A stretch of 64,000 bases of DNA. Source: Vibrio ostreae (GTDB lineage: Bacteria; Pseudomonadota; Gammaproteobacteria; Enterobacterales; Vibrionaceae). The stretch is from assembly GCF_019226825.1 (NCBI RefSeq), contig NZ_CP076643.1, forward strand, positions 1,984,001-2,048,000. Direction: 5' to 3'. Below the pieces are notes generated by a model. It ran no database searches, was not told where the DNA came from, and saw only the letters and a program-made list of their open reading frames with translations. Positions 29,284 to 38,486 of the stretch are shown here, piece by piece (position 1 is the first letter of the stretch; each line of letters opens with the position of its first letter). Made by a program: the position numbers and the translations under genes.

Positions 29284-32200
29284 TTACTCTCTCTCCGCAC
29301 TGTCTGTCAGTTGCAGCCTTGGCGCCTGAAACACCAGGCTTGCCAGCATACGTACCTGCTGCGCCAGTTCCTCATTCCATTGCGGCCATAAGCGCGCAAT
29401 GTAAGCATCGTTACCTTCACCATGACTCATAAAGCCGTCATTAAAGGTATCTGCCATCTTCTTCAGTGCTTTCTCTTCGTCATCCACCCACTTGCCGCGG
29501 CTGAAGCCGGCTTCAATACCCGCCTGCACCGTTTTAGGGAAATAAGGCAGCGGCTCGGTCATACCCTGATAGAACAAGCGCACCAATTCATTAAGCTGCG
29601 CCGTCGCAAGGCTCTGACTCTGCTCAGCCGATTCACCGAGCGGCGGCAGCACCTGGTGCACCACGCCCTCTTTACGGTCATAACCGATCAAATGGGTGGT
29701 CACCCTGTGCCCCATGGAGGCAGCGGCCAGATGATCAATCCAGGCAGCGAGAATGTCCTGCGAGCGAATCGAGCCGCTGCGATAACGCACCAGCCCCGAC
29801 TGAAAACAGCGGGTCAGCCAGCCGGTTAACTGCACCGGGCGCGATTCGCCCAGTCCATCCAGCGTGAGGTTGACCTCGCGGTCATCAAGCGGCGCCTGAC
29901 ACAGGTCATGGATTTTTTCCACCAGCTCTTCCGCCTGAACCCGGTTGGTTTCAAATTCCAGCTCACCAAAGGCGCCGACCGGCAGTTTACCCTGGGCGCG
30001 CTGCTGCTGATTAAACTCAGCCAGCACTGCCTGACGTTTCTCTTCATCCGCCGCACCGAGCAGGTTTTCCAGCAGCGCATCTCGCAGCTGATAGCTGGCC
30101 AGCCCGCCGAGGGCAAACGGCTCATCATCTTCCATCACCGGCAGCGGCGGCTCAAACACCACTTTAAGACGGCGGTTGAAAAAATAGCGCACCGGCAAAC
30201 GCCAGAAACGCTGCAGCTCAACCAGATCCAGCTCGAGCGGATAAACCACATCGAGCAGGTAATCCTCCAGCGCACGCTGAAACTGACCGCCCGGCAGGCC
30301 CTGGCGCAGTGCAGCCGGTAACCATTCACGGGCGTAGCTGCCGACATCAGACAAAAACGCCTGCGGGCTGAATGGCACCATGGCATGGCTGAAATGGATT
30401 TGATCCACCAGACGCTGGCCCGATTCGTCACACGGCAATGCGCTGTCAGTCGCCAGGCAGTAATTCTGCTGACAATACTCCAGCAGCTCACTGACCAGTA
30501 CTGACGGCACGCGCACGGTATTATCCTGGATCGAACGGCCGACGTAACTGATGTACAAGGTCTGCTGGGCCGACAACATCGCCTCCAGGAACAGGTAACG
30601 GTCATCATCACGCCGTGAGCGATCGCCGGGACGGGTACGGCCATTCATCAAATCGAAACCTTCCGGCGGCATCGAACGCGGGTAGACGCCGTCATTCATG
30701 CCGAGCAGACACACCACGCCAAACGGAATCGAACGCATCGGCATCAGGGTACAGAAATTGACCTGGCCGGCCAAAAAGCGCTGACTGACCCGGGTGCCGG
30801 ACAGTTTATCGTGCAGGTACTGGCTGATGACAGCCGGCGCGATATCCTGCTGGTAACCGGCATCACTGAGCTGCTCTTTCAGCGCCGCCAAGGTATCGCG
30901 AATCGATTTAAGCGCCATCTCCCCTTCCAGCTCGACACTGAAACAATCATCCAGTAGCGCGGAGAGCCGTTCACGCCAGGCATCGATCGACTGGGTCTTG
31001 GCCAACTCGCTGCGGTAATGGCTGATGGTGTCGATAAAGTGCGCCAGCTTACCGGCCAGCTCGGCACTCATGCCCTGCACTTCATTGTAAGGAGCCAGCA
31101 TCTGCGCACCATTATCAAACAGACCGGCCGAGGCCGGCATCGCATAGCCCAGCAACATACGGGCAATACCGAACTGCCAGGTATTCTGGCCGGTGGGCGG
31201 CAGCTCAAACTCACTCGCGGTGCTGTCATTCAGCCCCCAGCGGATACCGGACTCTTCCACCCAGCGCTTGGCAATCTCGAATTCACTGGTATCGAGGGCA
31301 AAACGCGCCATCATGGCCGGTGTTTCGAGCAGCTCCAGCAGCTCAGAAGCGAGACAGCGCGACTGAGGCAGATTGACCAGTTGCATGAAGGCGTTGAGGA
31401 TCGGGCTTTCCTGATCGGCGGTACGATCCGAAATGGAATACGGGATAAAACGCTCGCCCGGCGCGTTACCGAACACCGCCTGAATGTAAGGACTGTAAGC
31501 GTTGATATCTGCCACCATTACAATCACGTCGCGTGGTTTGAGGTCCGGATCGCGGTCAAACATCGCCAGCAGCTCGTCGTGCAGCACTTCCACTTCCCGC
31601 ATCGGACTGTGGCAGGCGTGCAGAGTCAGCGAGCGATCGCCGCTTGCCACCTGCGCTTTATGCGCGCTGCTTTCCAGCAAACGGTCATCCTGATGCTCTG
31701 CGAGATGGAGAATATCGGCCTGCAGCTGATGGAGCAGGCTATCGCGCTCAACCTCAATAAACAGTTCGTGCTCTTCATTCTCGCTCTGTGCCAGCAGATA
31801 AAGGTTATCGCGCCCGAGTTTACCGAGCGACGCGAGCAGGCTGTTACCCACCGCCTGCGCGGTGTGCAGTTCATCCTCCTGCGGATAGTCATCCAGGCTG
31901 CCTTTGAGCGGTGAGACCTCCGCACTGACTTCGACCCGGTCACCATCAAGCGCCAGCTGCTTGCGACGCTGGTTTTCGACCCGGGCGAGATATTTACGAT
32001 CGCGAATGTCACCCCAGTAGTGCTGGCAAGGGTTGGTAAACATCAGATGGACATCGATGTGCTCCCCGAGTGCTTTCAGTGCGTCCATATAGCGCGGCGG
32101 CAACGCCGAAATACCAAAGATAAACAGCCGCTTAGGCAGTTTATTCAGCCACTCCTGACTGAGGCCAGGCGCGGCCAGCGCATCAATAAAACTCTGATAC

Positions 32201-32766
32201 AGATTGGCACGGTGATAATGCGACTGGCCCTGCTCCAGGGTGTAATCGTAGAGCGCTTTCCACAGCAGCGGCTGCCACGGGTGTTCACCGTCGATTTCGG
32301 CCACATCCAGCCCCGCTTCCCAGCTGGCAATCCAGTCGGGACGGTACACTAGGTAGCCATCGAAGATATCGGCGATTTTTTCCGCCAGCTGATACAGCTT
32401 GGACTGATCGCTGTCATCCTGCAGATAGCGGCGCAGCGGCACGAATTCGTCCTGGTCGAGCATGCCCGGCAACAGCTCCATCAGCTTCCAGGTCATCGCC
32501 TCTTTGTTAAAAGCACTGCGTTTGGGCACGTCCGGCAACACATGGGTAAACATCTCCCAGATGAAGGTGGCCGGCAGCGGAAAATCAATATTGGCGGCCA
32601 CGCCCAGCTCCTGCGCCAAAGCCATTTTCAGCCACTGCGACATCCCCGGGCTCTGCACCAGAATCTGTTCTTTGGCAAAGGGATTGGCCAGCGGATCATT
32701 TTTAATCAGATGCACCAGCAGGATTTTCAGCGTATCAACTTTATTGGAGTGGTAAACGGTAAACAC
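29284..32766 (-). CDS. recC: Exodeoxyribonuclease V gamma subunit
   Basis: Chi-recognising scaffold of RecBCD with inactive helicase and nuclease folds. The 1160 residues begin MFTVYHSNKVDTLKILLVHLI and include VQSPGMSQWLKMALAQELGVAANIDFPLPA, a family landmark. The start is a GTG at 32766. It is transcribed before recB on the same strand with a 323-base gap, so it may have its own transcript. Confidence 0.95.
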   Translation of the reverse strand: MFTVYHSNKVDTLKILLVHLIKNDPLANPFAKEQILVQSPGMSQWLKMALAQELGVAANIDFPLPATFIWEMFTHVLPDVPKRSAFNKEAMTWKLMELLPGMLDQDEFVPLRRYLQDDSDQSKLYQLAEKIADIFDGYLVYRPDWIASWEAGLDVAEIDGEHPWQPLLWKALYDYTLEQGQSHYHRANLYQSFIDALAAPGLSQEWLNKLPKRLFIFGISALPPRYMDALKALGEHIDVHLMFTNPCQHYWGDIRDRKYLARVENQRRKQLALDGDRVEVSAEVSPLKGSLDDYPQEDELHTAQAVGNSLLASLGKLGRDNLYLLAQSENEEHELFIEVERDSLLHQLQADILHLAEHQDDRLLESSAHKAQVASGDRSLTLHACHSPMREVEVLHDELLAMFDRDPDLKPRDVIVMVADINAYSPYIQAVFGNAPGERFIPYSISDRTADQESPILNAFMQLVNLPQSRCLASELLELLETPAMMARFALDTSEFEIAKRWVEESGIRWGLNDSTASEFELPPTGQNTWQFGIARMLLGYAMPASAGLFDNGAQMLAPYNEVQGMSAELAGKLAHFIDTISHYRSELAKTQSIDAWRERLSALLDDCFSVELEGEMALKSIRDTLAALKEQLSDAGYQQDIAPAVISQYLHDKLSGTRVSQRFLAGQVNFCTLMPMRSIPFGVVCLLGMNDGVYPRSMPPEGFDLMNGRTRPGDRSRRDDDRYLFLEAMLSAQQTLYISYVGRSIQDNTVRVPSVLVSELLEYCQQNYCLATDSALPCDESGQRLVDQIHFSHAMVPFSPQAFLSDVGSYAREWLPAALRQGLPGGQFQRALEDYLLDVVYPLELDLVELQRFWRLPVRYFFNRRLKVVFEPPLPVMEDDEPFALGGLASYQLRDALLENLLGAADEEKRQAVLAEFNQQQRAQGKLPVGAFGELEFETNRVQAEELVEKIHDLCQAPLDDREVNLTLDGLGESRPVQLTGWLTRCFQSGLVRYRSGSIRSQDILAAWIDHLAAASMGHRVTTHLIGYDRKEGVVHQVLPPLGESAEQSQSLATAQLNELVRLFYQGMTEPLPYFPKTVQAGIEAGFSRGKWVDDEEKALKKMADTFNDGFMSHGEGNDAYIARLWPQWNEELAQQVRMLASLVFQAPRLQLTDSAERE

Positions 32767-32932
32767 AAGGCACTCACGCAGCTCTAACCATAATAATATT
32801 CAGATTATCATAAGCATGCCCGGCTGTACGGGATAGAGTGCGCAAAGGGTTAAGCAATACGCAATTTGCCGTGCTGGTAACCGGTCAGATATACTGAACC
32901 TATTCTGATTGATGTTAAACACAACTAAACCT

Positions 32933-33823
32933 ATGGCTGCCAATATTTCGCTCAAGCAATTGCGGGTCTTTACCACCGTCACCCAATATAAAACCCTGAC
33001 TGCCGCCAGCGAGATGCTGTTCCTGTCCAAAGCTGCGGTTAGCATGGCGTTATCGGAGCTGGAAAAACAGCTCGGCCACGCGCTGTTTGACCGGGTCAAT
33101 AACCGCCTGATCCTCAACCAGGAAGGGCAAAAACTGCTGCCGCTGGCCGATGAACTGCTCAGCCGCGCCAGAGATCTCGACCAACTGTTTAACGACAACC
33201 AGACCCTGTCCGGCCAGTTACGTATCGGTGCCAGTGATACGATTGGCAATCAGGTCGCGCCCTATCTGCTCAGTGCCTTCCGGGATAAATTTGACCATCA
33301 TTCACAAAGCCTGTTTATTGGCAATTCGGCACTGATTTGCGAGAAACTGGTCGACTATGAGCTGGATATTGCACTGATTGAGGGGAAAACCCTGCACCCG
33401 CAACTGATGTCGACCCAGTTCAGCCAGGATGAAATGTGCATCGTCTGCGCGCCGCATCATCCGCTGGCTGCACAGGACAAAGTATTGCTGCGTGATTTCG
33501 AGCAGAGTGAGTGGGTACTGCGTGAAGCGGGCTCAGGCTCACGTGAGTTTTTCCTGCGCGCGATTGCGCCGCGTATCGAACAGTGGCATGAAGCGTTTGA
33601 ACTCAATACCACCGAAGCGCTGATCAACAGCGTTTCGGCCGGACTGGGCTTTGGCTGCCTGTCGCGCCTTGCCGCCAAAAGCGCCATTAATGATGGCCGC
33701 ATCAAGGTGCTCAATGTCCCGCTCGACATGAAACGCCGCTTCTGGGTCCTGGTACATAAAGAGAAATACCAGAGCCCGCTGCTGCAACGTTTCATCGAAT
33801 TCTGCCATCACTGGCAAGGCTGA
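32933..33823 (+). CDS. LysR-family transcriptional regulator, YeiE-like
   Basis: N-terminal winged-helix (ISLKQLRVFTTVTQYKTLTAASEMLFLSKAAVSMALSELEKQLGHALFDRVNNRL) plus periplasmic-binding-like effector domain from about residue 90. The pattern resembles YeiE-type regulators more than metabolic-operon LysRs. I chose MAANISLKQ at 32933 (296 residues) by family N-terminus; ATG at 32912 is the alternative. The divergent neighbour is recC, which need not be its target; the effector is unknown. Confidence 0.87.
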   Translation: MAANISLKQLRVFTTVTQYKTLTAASEMLFLSKAAVSMALSELEKQLGHALFDRVNNRLILNQEGQKLLPLADELLSRARDLDQLFNDNQTLSGQLRIGASDTIGNQVAPYLLSAFRDKFDHHSQSLFIGNSALICEKLVDYELDIALIEGKTLHPQLMSTQFSQDEMCIVCAPHHPLAAQDKVLLRDFEQSEWVLREAGSGSREFFLRAIAPRIEQWHEAFELNTTEALINSVSAGLGFGCLSRLAAKSAINDGRIKVLNVPLDMKRRFWVLVHKEKYQSPLLQRFIEFCHHWQG

Positions 33824-33895
33824 TTCAGACTGTTCATCCGCACTTAAGCACACGCCACAGTTTTCGCACTGTGGCTGGACTTCTGATTGCAAAAA

Positions 33896-33911
33896 CTGTA
33901 TAAAAAGCCAG
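33896..33911 (+). promoter_or_regulatory. Candidate LexA box upstream of yebG
   Basis: CTGT-N8-CCAG, one mismatch from CTGT-N8-ACAG with an AT-rich centre, 32 bases before the yebG ATG. yebG is LexA-controlled in E. coli. Confidence 0.55.
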
Positions 33912-33942
33912 TAATTTATTAGCAAAATGTAGAGGATGAACC

Positions 33943-34233
33943 ATGGCTGTCATCGTTAAGTACGTGGTGGAACGCAACGGAGAAGAGAAAATGACTTTTA
34001 CCTCGAAAGCCGAAGCTGACGCATATGACAAAATGCTGGACATGGCGGACGAGCTGTTCGAACTGCTGGGTAAAAGTGAACTGGTAGAAGACGAAAGCAA
34101 ACAGGAAGAGCTGGCCATGTATCTGGCCCAGAACAAAGAAGAAGTTCTGTATGCCCTGGGTGCCAAACGTAAACCGACACCAAAGAAACCTAAAGCCGTC
34201 AAAGACGATCAAGCTGTCGACGACGCCGCTTAA
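33943..34233 (+). CDS. yebG: YebG-family SOS-response protein
   Basis: 96-residue DNA-damage-inducible protein of unknown biochemical role. The start MAVIVKYVVERNGEEKMTFTSKAEADAYDKMLDMAD is the family signature; a Lys/Pro-rich tail (KRKPTPKKPKA) follows. AGAGG precedes the ATG, and a LexA-like box sits upstream, agreeing with SOS control. Confidence 0.92.
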   Translation: MAVIVKYVVERNGEEKMTFTSKAEADAYDKMLDMADELFELLGKSELVEDESKQEELAMYLAQNKEEVLYALGAKRKPTPKKPKAVKDDQAVDDAA

Positions 34234-34559
34234 TCCAATCCCAAACCGCTGTTGTTGTTTTCCGGCTTAAGTCGTTGCTTTTCGGCTTTAGCGGGTAAAC
34301 CGGTAGCGGTTTTTTTATTTTTATCATGCAATTAACACGCAAAACCAGCATAACTACCGGCTAATTCCATCTAAAGAGATATGTCTCTCATCAGACAAAA
34401 AGTATCGTTCTACGGACGGATCCCCGCTTTGCACTTTCCTCACCGGGTGACTCTCTTTATGATGAGCTTAATCGTTTTGAGCGAATCATTTTTAAACAGA
34501 CAGCAGCGCTCAACCTGCTGTAAACCGGATTACTAATTATAAAGTTTATGGAGACCAAC
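34234..34559 (+). other. 326-base yebG-dapD intergenic region
   Basis: Contains the yebG terminator and the dapD promoter region with AT-rich sequence near 34540. No coding frame or recognised element beyond these. Confidence 0.5.
34297..34317 (+). terminator. Probable terminator of yebG
   Basis: Short hairpin aaaccg-gtag-cggttt overlapping a run of T. The stem is weak. Confidence 0.55.
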
Positions 34560-35591
34560 ATGGCAAACTTTGCACTTGGCTTTGGCAGCGCGACCAAAAA
34601 CCGCGACGGTAAAATCATTGAAGCTTTCTTCCCTGCCCCAATTCTGAACCCAAGCGACAAGCTGATTGCCGATGTAGCAGCGGTTGCAGGCTACAGCGCA
34701 GGTAACCAGGCCATCGAAATCAGCGCAGAGCAGAGTGCCCAACTGGCACAAGCTTTCGCCGCCAACGAGCAGGCAGCAAATGCATCATTTGCAGAAAAAG
34801 CCGCCGCTTCAGCGCAGCCACTGGTACTGGTTGTACTGGCAGCAGACGAGCAACCACAGAGCGTGGCAGAAGGTTTCCTGAAACTGCAACTGATCTCAAA
34901 CCGCCTGGTTCAGCCACACGGCATCATCCTGGATGGTATCTTCGGTCTGCTGCACAACATCGCATGGACGAACGAAGGTCCTATCGACCTGCCTGAACTG
35001 GCTGATCGTCAAATCGAAGCGCGCCTGGCTGGGCGTGCTCTGAGCGTCGATTGTGTAGACAAATTCCCTAAAATGGTGGATTACGTGGTGCCAACTGGTA
35101 TCCGTATCGCTGACACGTCTCGTGTCCGTCTTGGCGCGCACGTCGGCGAAGGCACCACAGTGATGCACGAAGGCTTCATCAACTTCAACGCTGGCACCAC
35201 CGGTGTGAGCATGGTTGAAGGCCGTATCTCTGCTGGCGTACTGGTCGGTAACGGCTCGGATATCGGCGGCGGCGCGTCTATCATGGGTACCCTGTCTGGC
35301 GGCGGTAAAGTGGTGGTTTCTATCGGTGAAAACTCGCTGCTGGGCGCCAACTCTGGTCTGGGCTTCCCGCTGGGTGACCGTTGTACGGTTGAATCGGGTC
35401 TGTATGTAACGGCAGGCACGAAAGTGCGCATGCTGGATAACCAGGGCAACGAAGTTGAAATCGTCAAAGCACGTGATCTGGCTGGCGTTTCTGACCTGCT
35501 GTTCCGTCGCAACTCTCAAACCGGTCAGGTTGAGTGTCTGGCGAACAAATCTGCGGTTGAGCTGAACAGCGAGCTGCACAGCAACAACTAA
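34560..35591 (+). CDS. dapD: 2,3,4,5-tetrahydropyridine-2,6-dicarboxylate N-succinyltransferase
   Basis: Succinyl-CoA-dependent step of lysine and diaminopimelate synthesis. This is the long (343-residue) type: N-terminal domain, then a left-handed beta-helix with hexapeptide turns (TRVRLGAHVGEGTTVMHEGFINFNAG and SIMGTLSGGGKVVVSIGENSLLGANSG). The ATG at 34560 has GGAG seven bases before it; the ATG at 34548 overlaps that ribosome site and is rejected. Confidence 0.95.
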   Translation: MANFALGFGSATKNRDGKIIEAFFPAPILNPSDKLIADVAAVAGYSAGNQAIEISAEQSAQLAQAFAANEQAANASFAEKAAASAQPLVLVVLAADEQPQSVAEGFLKLQLISNRLVQPHGIILDGIFGLLHNIAWTNEGPIDLPELADRQIEARLAGRALSVDCVDKFPKMVDYVVPTGIRIADTSRVRLGAHVGEGTTVMHEGFINFNAGTTGVSMVEGRISAGVLVGNGSDIGGGASIMGTLSGGGKVVVSIGENSLLGANSGLGFPLGDRCTVESGLYVTAGTKVRMLDNQGNEVEIVKARDLAGVSDLLFRRNSQTGQVECLANKSAVELNSELHSNN

Positions 35592-35613
35592 GGATCACTC
35601 CTTGATGATTAAT

Positions 35614-35640
35614 AAGGCTGGCCATAGGGCCGGCCTTTTG
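35614..35640 (+). terminator. Terminator of dapD
   Basis: Ten-base arms aaggctggcc/ggccggcctt (one G-T pair) with loop atag, then TTG TTTG. Confidence 0.8.
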
Positions 35641-35782
35641 TTTGTCCGCTCTTGCGGCTTACGTTGTTCTGCCCTTCCTTTGGTTTACCCTTCATTTACG
35701 CAGCTTGCTGAAAATTGGCGTTTTTCTCTCAATCGGTTATCATTAACCATGTTCCGATATAAAGTGGAACACACAACTGTTG

Positions 35783-35849
35783 CTTCGTATAACCCCACTG
35801 ATAAGGTGTGGGGGTCTCTACCAGAATCCGTAAAATTCTGATTACGAAG
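35783..35849 (+). promoter_or_regulatory. Purine riboswitch, adenine-type aptamer
   Basis: P1 is cttcgta ... tacgaag. The P2 and P3 arms are present (ccccac/gtgggg; cagaat/attctg), with the conserved J2/3 segment gtctctacc. The J3/1 segment reads gattacg: a U where guanine aptamers have C (position 74), so adenine is the predicted ligand. It precedes an adenine/adenosine deaminase, as in V. vulnificus add. Confidence 0.92.
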
Positions 35850-35994
35850 AGTTAAGCGCATGATCGCTTTTCTCTTTGTATGGCCCGACACCACTGCCCA
35901 AGGCGAAAAGCGATTAATCTCTGTTCACTCATGCTGACCATACAGTCCGGTATTGGCGGCAGAACAGGCCAACTTTTTGATTAAGAGCCGATAT

Positions 35995-37005
35995 ATGAAA
36001 GAATTTATTCAGCAACTGCCAAAAGTAGAGCTTCACCTCCACATCGAAGGTTCACTGGAACCTGAACTGATGTTCAAACTCGCTCAGCGTAACCACATCG
36101 ACATCCCGTTTGCTTCCCCCGAAGAAGTGCGCGCCGCCTATCAGTTTTCTAACCTGCAGTCTTTTCTCGATATCTATTATCAGGGCGCCAATGTGCTGAT
36201 CCATGAGCAGGACTTTTTCGATCTGACCTGGGAATACCTGCTGCGTTGTCAGCAGGATAACGTGATGCACACCGAGATCTTTTTCGATCCCCAGACGCAC
36301 ACCGCGCGCGGCATTGCGTTTGAAACCGTACTGAACGGCATCGTCGCCGCTCTCAATAAAGCAGAGCAGGAGCTCGGCATTACCAGCCAGATCATCATGT
36401 GTTTCCTGCGTCACCTGAGTGAAGACGAAGCGCTACAGACCCTGGAACTGGCCCTGCCGTATAAAGATAAAATTGTCGGTGTTGGTCTGGATTCCTCCGA
36501 ACAAGGTCACCCGCCGGAGAAATTCAGCCGCGTGTTTGCCAAAGCGCGTGCGGCCGGCTTTATTGCCGTCGCCCACGCCGGCGAGGAGGGCCCAGCGCTC
36601 AATATCCGCAACGCGATTGATCTGCTCGGTGTACAACGGGTTGATCACGGCGTGCGCTGCGTTGAAGATGCCGCCCTGGTGGAAGAGCTGAAACAGACCC
36701 GCATGCCGCTGACCGTATGTCCGCTCTCCAATCTGAAACTGAAAGTATTCCAGCACATGACTGAGCACAACATCGTCGAACTGCTGCGCCAGGGGCTGTG
36801 CGTCACCATTAACTCAGACGACCCGGCCTACTTTGGCGGCTACATGACCGACAACTTCCTGGCGGTCTCTGATGCGCACAGCATGACCCATCAGGAGCTG
36901 GCCCAGTTCACCCGCAATGCGATTGAAGCCAGCTTTATCTCTGCAACAGAAAAAGCGCGCATGAACGCGCAGGTCGATAGCGTAGTGGCGCGCTTTAGCG
37001 CCTGA
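35995..37005 (+). CDS. add: Adenine deaminase-type member of the adenosine/AMP deaminase family
   Basis: Zinc hydrolase of the metal-dependent amidohydrolase fold, 336 residues. Zinc ligands HLH in KVELHLHIEGS, AHAGEEGPA and NSDDPAYFGGY are all there. The segment GLDSSEQGHPPEKF is the form I associate with ADE-type enzymes acting on adenine, whereas classical adenosine deaminases have GLDLAGDE. That agrees with the adenine riboswitch upstream. Substrate remains an inference; the vibrio gene is usually named add. Start ATG at 35995 chosen by family N-terminus; an in-frame TTG at 35953 is unlikely. Confidence 0.9.
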   Translation: MKEFIQQLPKVELHLHIEGSLEPELMFKLAQRNHIDIPFASPEEVRAAYQFSNLQSFLDIYYQGANVLIHEQDFFDLTWEYLLRCQQDNVMHTEIFFDPQTHTARGIAFETVLNGIVAALNKAEQELGITSQIIMCFLRHLSEDEALQTLELALPYKDKIVGVGLDSSEQGHPPEKFSRVFAKARAAGFIAVAHAGEEGPALNIRNAIDLLGVQRVDHGVRCVEDAALVEELKQTRMPLTVCPLSNLKLKVFQHMTEHNIVELLRQGLCVTINSDDPAYFGGYMTDNFLAVSDAHSMTHQELAQFTRNAIEASFISATEKARMNAQVDSVVARFSA

Positions 37006-37049
37006 GTCATACTCCGGGCTATATTCTGAGTTATGACCTCCCGCATTAT

Positions 37050-37080
37050 AAAGCTGCGCATTTCGCGCAGCTTTGTCTTT
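37050..37080 (+). terminator. Terminator of add
   Basis: Ten-base arms aaagctgcgc/gcgcagcttt with a 5-base loop, then TGTCTTT. Confidence 0.75.
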
Positions 37081-37106
37081 ACCTCAAGCACCCAACTGTG
37101 CACGCT

Positions 37107-38291
37107 TTACCCCGGATGACCATCAGCGCGCGACATGAGCAGCATAGGCGCAAAACGCAGCATAAACAGCCCGAACGCCGCAATCCACAGCAAGGCACTG
37201 AGGTTCACCCACCACAACACATACGCCGGCAGCAGCGCAACGCCTAAGCTACGCAGCACAGCGGCCAGCAGCAGCGCGCCAAACGCCAGGCTCATATCCG
37301 GCCCCTGATAAATGGCCCGTCCGGTATGGCCCATCGACACCCGGGCAACCATAGCCAGAATCAAGCCGGCCAGCGCACCGATAGCCAGCAAATGCAGCAT
37401 ATTATGAGCAAACCAAGGCTGGTCAATTGCGCCGCGTAACAGCAGACTAAGCGGTATACACAGATAAGCCGCATGCAGCGACCACACCAACGGCTCACTT
37501 AGCGTGCGCCAGGGCTGCCAACGCCACCAGCGCAGTAACTGAGCCGCGCCGGCTACAAGCATCAGCGGACGCGCAACACTCTCAGCCGTTAACGGAAAAA
37601 AGCTCAAAATAAACAGCGCCAGCAACGGCGCGTTGGCGAACCATTCCAGCCACACGAGGGACGGTTTGCTTTCGAACTGAAAGCGGCGCGCAGTAAAAAA
37701 CGGGATCACCCGCCCGCCCATCACTGCCAGCAGCAAGGTAAACCACCATAACATCGCCTGCCACACTGCCGCAGCAGCAAACGGCGCCACACCTTTTATC
37801 GTGGCATAACTGGCAAAGTTAGCGCCGATCGCAACGGCCAGTAACGGGATAAAAAACAGATTGCGCCAGCCGCGGGCACGCACCAGGCGAATCCCGACCT
37901 CATAGGCAGTCAAAGCCAGAAACAGCGCTTCAATACTGGCCGCAAGCCACAGCGGCAGCGGCGTCCAGAGCAGAAGACGCACCAACAGCCACAGCCCGAC
38001 AATCAGCGCCAGGCGCCAACCTTTCGTGGCGGGAATCGAGGTCCAGTTCTGCACTGCAGTGAGCAGAAAGCCGGCCACGATCGCCATCGCAAAGCCAAAC
38101 AGCATTTCATGCACATGCCACCATAGAGCCGGCACCACCAGCCATTGCGGCTGACCATGTTGAAACATGACAACCCAGGCTCCGACCGCAATCAAAGCAT
38201 AGGCACACCCCAGCAAAAACAATGGCCGAAAACCCGAGCGTAAAATCGCCGGGATTCGCTCCTCGGCCTGTCTGTCGACAATATTCAGCAT
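37107..38291 (-). CDS. nnrS: NnrS-family heme-copper membrane protein
   Basis: 394-residue protein with about 12 membrane helices. NnrS proteins help cells under nitric oxide stress. Typical segments: LRSGFRPLFLLG, WHVHEMLFGFAMAIVAGFLLTAVQNWT and MVARVSMGHTGRAIYQGP, with histidines that could bind heme or copper. AAGGAG precedes the ATG. The AT-rich upstream sequence (38356-38390, gatattaatgattaataatc) could hold an NsrR- or FNR-type site, but no clean match is seen. Confidence 0.92.
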   Translation of the reverse strand: MLNIVDRQAEERIPAILRSGFRPLFLLGCAYALIAVGAWVVMFQHGQPQWLVVPALWWHVHEMLFGFAMAIVAGFLLTAVQNWTSIPATKGWRLALIVGLWLLVRLLLWTPLPLWLAASIEALFLALTAYEVGIRLVRARGWRNLFFIPLLAVAIGANFASYATIKGVAPFAAAAVWQAMLWWFTLLLAVMGGRVIPFFTARRFQFESKPSLVWLEWFANAPLLALFILSFFPLTAESVARPLMLVAGAAQLLRWWRWQPWRTLSEPLVWSLHAAYLCIPLSLLLRGAIDQPWFAHNMLHLLAIGALAGLILAMVARVSMGHTGRAIYQGPDMSLAFGALLLAAVLRSLGVALLPAYVLWWVNLSALLWIAAFGLFMLRFAPMLLMSRADGHPG

Positions 38292-38407
38292 AGTGGCTCC
38301 TTCGCCTGCAATTCATTAGCTTCCGCTGCAATGAATTGCACGATTTGAGCCAAGATATTAATGATTAATAATCAATAAATTAAAAAATATCAGGTCAAAT
38401 TAACCCA

Positions 38408-38435
38408 ATAAAAAAGGAGTCATAATGACTCCTTT
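38408..38435 (-). terminator. Terminator of the GNAT/C39 gene
   Basis: Minus-strand arms aaaggagtca/tgactccttt with a 3-base loop followed by six T; about 50 bases after the stop. Confidence 0.8.
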
Positions 38436-38486
38436 CGTTGTTTTTAACCTAGTTAACCACCCAAGGGTTAACTTATCAGAGGTTAA

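Larger units (their letters stand above)
35592..35994 (+). other. 403-base dapD-add intergenic region with adenine riboswitch
   Basis: Holds the dapD terminator, a promoter region, the adenine aptamer (35783-35849) and a downstream hairpin (35863-35872 pairing with 35905-35914). Confidence 0.75.

Noticed and set aside
31018..31914. 298-codon plus-strand frame opposite recC
   Set aside because: Antisense to conserved RecC sequence; no ribosome site or known domain.
33852..33874. Hairpin gccacag/ctgtggc after the LysR gene as terminator
   Set aside because: No T run follows on the plus strand; left as an unassigned hairpin.
35602..35841. 79-codon frame on the plus strand after dapD
   Set aside because: It overlaps the dapD terminator and the 5' half of the adenine riboswitch; the product has no family features.
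35880..35988. Short upstream frame (about 34 codons) between riboswitch and add
   Set aside because: Starts inside the hairpin loop without a ribosome site; no evidence of translation.
38350..38390. FNR or NsrR site before nnrS
   Set aside because: Only loosely palindromic AT-rich sequence; the half-site spacing is wrong for FNR (TTGAT-N4-ATCAA).
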